DNA of 64,000 nucleotides from FEN-1191 sp963805965 (GTDB taxonomy: Bacteria; Pseudomonadota; Gammaproteobacteria; Steroidobacterales; Steroidobacteraceae). A program made the position numbers and the translations under genes. This document shows, in pieces, positions 61,494 to 64,000 of this stretch. The stretch spans positions 682,001 to 746,000 of the forward strand of contig CAWDVQ010000010.1 in assembly GCA_963805965.1 (NCBI GenBank), given 5' to 3'. Numbering within the stretch: the first letter of the stretch is position 1; each line of letters opens with the position of its first letter. The notes beneath the pieces are model-generated. The model made no database searches. It was given only the letters and a program-made list of their open reading frames with translations, and was not told where the DNA came from.

Positions 61494-61975
61494 CGGCGCT
61501 GGACACCGAGGGCTTCGCCCAGCGCGGCTTCCTGACCACGCAGGTGGACAGCCTGGTGAGCTGGGCGCGCACCGGATCGCTGTGGCCGATGACCTTCGGA
61601 TTGGCCTGCTGCGCCGTGGAAATGATGCATGCCGGGGCCTCGCGCTACGATCTGGATCGTTTCGGCGTGGTGTTTCGCCCCAGTCCGCGCCAGTCCGACG
61701 TCATGATCGTGGCCGGCACTCTGGTCAACAAGATGGCGCCGGCGCTGCGTAAGGTGTATGACCAGATGCCCGAGCCGCGCTGGGTGATTTCAATGGGGTC
61801 GTGCGCCAACGGCGGCGGTTACTACCACTACTCGTACGCGGTGGTGCGCGGTTGCGATCGAATCGTGCCGGTTGATGTCTACGTGCCGGGCTGTCCGCCG
61901 ACCGCCGAGGCTTTGCTCTATGGCGTGATCCAGCTGCAACGCAAGATCGCACGCCAGGCCGCGGCCAGCGCCTGA
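61484..61975 (+). CDS. nuoB: NADH-quinone oxidoreductase subunit B
   Basis: NuoB carries iron-sulfur cluster N2, the last electron carrier before quinone. From GTG 61484, with AGGGAG upstream, the 163 residues have the tandem Cys in FGLACCAVEMMH and the others in SMGSCANGGGYYHYSY and YVPGCPPTAEALLYG. Frames starting at 61265 lie within nuoA. The gene overlaps nuoA and is followed by nuoC after 36 bp. Confidence 0.96.
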   Translation: MGLAALDTEGFAQRGFLTTQVDSLVSWARTGSLWPMTFGLACCAVEMMHAGASRYDLDRFGVVFRPSPRQSDVMIVAGTLVNKMAPALRKVYDQMPEPRWVISMGSCANGGGYYHYSYAVVRGCDRIVPVDVYVPGCPPTAEALLYGVIQLQRKIARQAAASA

Positions 61976-62011
61976 TCCACGCTACACAGTAATCCTGAGG
62001 AATCGAGGGTA

Positions 62012-62770
62012 GTGCCAGCGTACATCGAAGATCTCGCCGCACGGATCACGGCTGCCGTGGGCGAGCGCGCACGGCGCTACAACTCGCTGCCCGATGAGGT
62101 GGCTATCGAGGTCGCGGGCGATCAGTTGCTGGAAGTGGCCACCATCCTGCGCGACGATCCGCAGCTGCGCTTTGAGCTGCTGATGGATCTGGCGGGGGTG
62201 GATTACCTCGACTATGGGCGCGCCGAGTGGCGCACCACCTCGGCCACCGCCAGCGGTTTCAGTCGCGGCGTGAACCGCGCCGCCCCCCACACCCTGGCGG
62301 GCGACAAGCGCTATGCGGTGGTCTCGCAGCTGCTGTCGATCACCCATAACCAGCGCCTGCGGCTGCGCGTCTGGTGCGGGGACAGCGAGGATCCGATGGT
62401 GGATTCGCTCACTGGCGTGTGGGCCAGTGCCGAGTGGTTCGAGCGCGAGGCGTTCGACCTGTTCGGCATACTGTTCCGCGGCCATCCGGACCTGCGCCGC
62501 ATCCTCACGGATTACGGCTTCATCGGGCACCCGTTTCGCAAGGATTTCCCGCTGATCGGCAACGTCGAGGTGCGTTACGACCCGCAGCTGAAGCGCGTGA
62601 TCTATGAGCCGGTCAGCATCGAGCCGCGCACGCTGGTGCCGCGCGTTATCCGCCACGACAATCGCTACGACCCGGTGCTGCACGATCATCCGCCGGGAGA
62701 GCGGGCACCGGTGCCAGGCGTGCCGGGTGGGCCGGTAGTGCCAGTGGTGCCGGGAGCGGATCGTGCCTGA
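62012..62770 (+). CDS. nuoC: NADH-quinone oxidoreductase subunit C
   Basis: NuoC is a peripheral-arm 30-kDa subunit. The 252-residue protein starts at GTG and has the FELLMDLAGVDYLDYG strand, RLRLRVWCGDSEDPMVDSLTGVWASAEWFEREAFDLFGILFRGHPDLRRILTDYGFIGHPFRKDFPLIG, and a C-terminal tail rich in Pro, Gly and Val. It is separate from nuoD here, unlike the fused NuoCD of E. coli. It overlaps nuoD by 8 bases. Confidence 0.96.
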   Translation: MPAYIEDLAARITAAVGERARRYNSLPDEVAIEVAGDQLLEVATILRDDPQLRFELLMDLAGVDYLDYGRAEWRTTSATASGFSRGVNRAAPHTLAGDKRYAVVSQLLSITHNQRLRLRVWCGDSEDPMVDSLTGVWASAEWFEREAFDLFGILFRGHPDLRRILTDYGFIGHPFRKDFPLIGNVEVRYDPQLKRVIYEPVSIEPRTLVPRVIRHDNRYDPVLHDHPPGERAPVPGVPGGPVVPVVPGADRA

Positions 62771-64000
62771 GATCCGCAATCTGACGCTCAACTTCGGGCC
62801 GCAGCATCCGGCTGCGCACGGCGTGCTGCGACTGGTGCTGGAGATGGATGGCGAGACCATCCAAAAGGCCGACCCGCACATCGGGCTGCTGCATCGGGGC
62901 ACCGAAAAGTTGGCCGAATCCAAGCCCTTCAATCAGTCGATCGGCTACATGGACCGGCTGGATTACGTGTCGATGATGTGCAACGAGCACGCCTATGTGG
63001 CGGCGATCGAGCGCCTGCTCGGCATTACACCGCCGCCACGCGCGCAGTACATCCGGGTCATGTTCGACGAGATCACCCGGATCCTGAACCACCTGATGTG
63101 GCTCGGCGCGCACGGCCTGGATATCGGTGCCATGACCGTGTTCCTGTTCTGCTTTCGCGAACGCGAGGACCTGATGGACTGCTACGAGGCGGTCTCCGGT
63201 ACACGCATGCACGCGACCTATTACCGCCCGGGCGGCGTGTATCGTGATCTGCCCGCCGCCATGCCGCGCCACCAACCCTCGCGCTGGCGCAGCCAGAAAG
63301 AGGTGGAGCGGCTGAACGCGCAACGCACCGGCTCGCTGCTGGATTTCATCCAGGCGTTCACCGATAAATTCCCGGGTCGGGTCGATGAATACGAGACGCT
63401 GCTGACCGACAACCGTATCTGGAAACAGCGCACGGTGAATATCGGCGTGGTATCCCCCGAGCGCGCGCTGCAGCTCGGGTTCTCCGGTCCGATGCTGCGT
63501 GGTTCCGGGGTCGAATGGGATCTGCGGCGCAAGCGGCCGTACGAGGTGTATTCGGCGCTGGAGTTCGACATTCCAATCGGGGTCAACGGCGACTGCTACG
63601 ACCGCTACCTGGTGCGGGTGGCCGAGATGCGCCAGTCCAATCGGATCGTCCGCCAATGCGTGGACTGGCTGCGCGCCAATCCGGGCCCGGTGATGGTCGA
63701 TGACCGCAAGGTGCGTGCGCCCAGCCGCGAGCACATGAAGAGCGACATGGAGTCGCTGATTCATCACTTTAAATTCATGACCGAGGGCTACTGCGTGCCC
63801 GAGGGTGAGACCTATGCCGCGGTTGAGGCGCCCAAGGGCGAATTCGGCATTTACCTGATCTCGGATGGCGCCAACAAGCCCTACCGCCTCAAGTGCCGTG
63901 CGCCCGGTTTCGTGCATCTGGCCTCGCTCGGGGAGATGGTGCGCGGACACATGCTGGCCGACGTGGTGGCGGTGATCGGCACCCAGGATATCGTGTTCGG
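62763..64000 (+). CDS. nuoD: NADH-quinone oxidoreductase subunit D (cut by window end)
   Basis: NuoD is the 49-kDa subunit next to cluster N2 and forms the quinone pocket. Translation starts at GTG 62763 inside the nuoC end and remains open to base 64000 (412 codons seen). It shows TLNFGPQHPAAHGVLRLVLEMDGE, HIGLLHRGTEKL, MDRLDYVSMMCNEHAY and the late FGIYLISDGANKPYRLKCRAPGFVHLASL. Only the last few residues are missing, judging from the usual C-terminus after GTQDIVFG. Confidence 0.96.
   Translation, partial: MPEIRNLTLNFGPQHPAAHGVLRLVLEMDGETIQKADPHIGLLHRGTEKLAESKPFNQSIGYMDRLDYVSMMCNEHAYVAAIERLLGITPPPRAQYIRVMFDEITRILNHLMWLGAHGLDIGAMTVFLFCFREREDLMDCYEAVSGTRMHATYYRPGGVYRDLPAAMPRHQPSRWRSQKEVERLNAQRTGSLLDFIQAFTDKFPGRVDEYETLLTDNRIWKQRTVNIGVVSPERALQLGFSGPMLRGSGVEWDLRRKRPYEVYSALEFDIPIGVNGDCYDRYLVRVAEMRQSNRIVRQCVDWLRANPGPVMVDDRKVRAPSREHMKSDMESLIHHFKFMTEGYCVPEGETYAAVEAPKGEFGIYLISDGANKPYRLKCRAPGFVHLASLGEMVRGHMLADVVAVIGTQDIVF

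Noticed and set aside
62646..63950. 434-codon reverse frame opposite nuoD
   Set aside because: nuoD is unmistakable on the forward strand, and the reverse frame is a shadow.

Overview
The window is high-GC bacterial chromosome (high GC judged by eye, not computed). It is almost fully coding, and the only gene-free stretch over 300 bases is 27663-28275. Housekeeping content and gene order point to a gammaproteobacterium: nadK-recN opposite hrcA-grpE-dnaK-dnaJ-dapB, then carAB-greA, yhbY, rlmE-ftsH-folP-glmM-tpiA-secG-tRNA-Leu-nuoABCD, plus the ssrA/smpB/ratA/rnfH/bamE/fur block. A soil or freshwater lineage near Xanthomonadales, Nevskiales or Steroidobacterales is my guess. No rRNA gene is present to test it.

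Layout. 1-6053: tail protease Prc, small membrane proteins, a Gfo/Idh/MocA oxidoreductase coupled to N-carbamoylputrescine amidase, and a MarR regulator. 6081-10335: a perfect 30-bp hairpin, a HemD-Anbu pair (Anbu is a proteasome-like peptidase) and, divergently, the usual Anbu partners (circularly permuted ATP-grasp and alpha-E proteins). 10391-13227: sulfate activation by cysD and fused cysNC. 13283-18014: a protocatechuate 4,5-cleavage cluster (ligB, ligC, ligJ, and ligU, ligK on the other strand) that lacks ligA and ligI. 18098-27662: signalling genes, namely a Ser/Thr kinase with a C-terminal beta-sandwich-like domain, a hybrid histidine kinase with three near-identical PAS repeats, two response regulators and a LuxR solo.

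28276-32800 is a nitrogen-assimilation operon (porin, glutamine synthetase, ammonium transporter, PII protein) with a possible sigma-54 promoter. 32926-38187 holds stress and hypothetical genes, an aldehyde dehydrogenase, tmRNA (tag ANDDNYALAA) and an aldo-keto reductase. 38204-43014 holds smpB, ratA-rnfH, bamE, fur, recN and nadK, several with overlapping convergent 3' ends. 43170-64000 is the chaperone, biosynthesis and respiratory-complex-I block.

The most noteworthy points are: an apparent one-base frameshift in the normally essential ftsH gene; two related long palindromes about 51 kb apart (6081-6145 and 57249-57310); recent tandem duplication of a 426-bp PAS unit; an Anbu locus split into two divergent arms with hemD attached to one; the incomplete lig cluster; and hairpins in the carA and nuoA leaders that look regulatory. 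I found no CRISPR array, insertion sequence, prophage or clearly novel multi-gene defence system.
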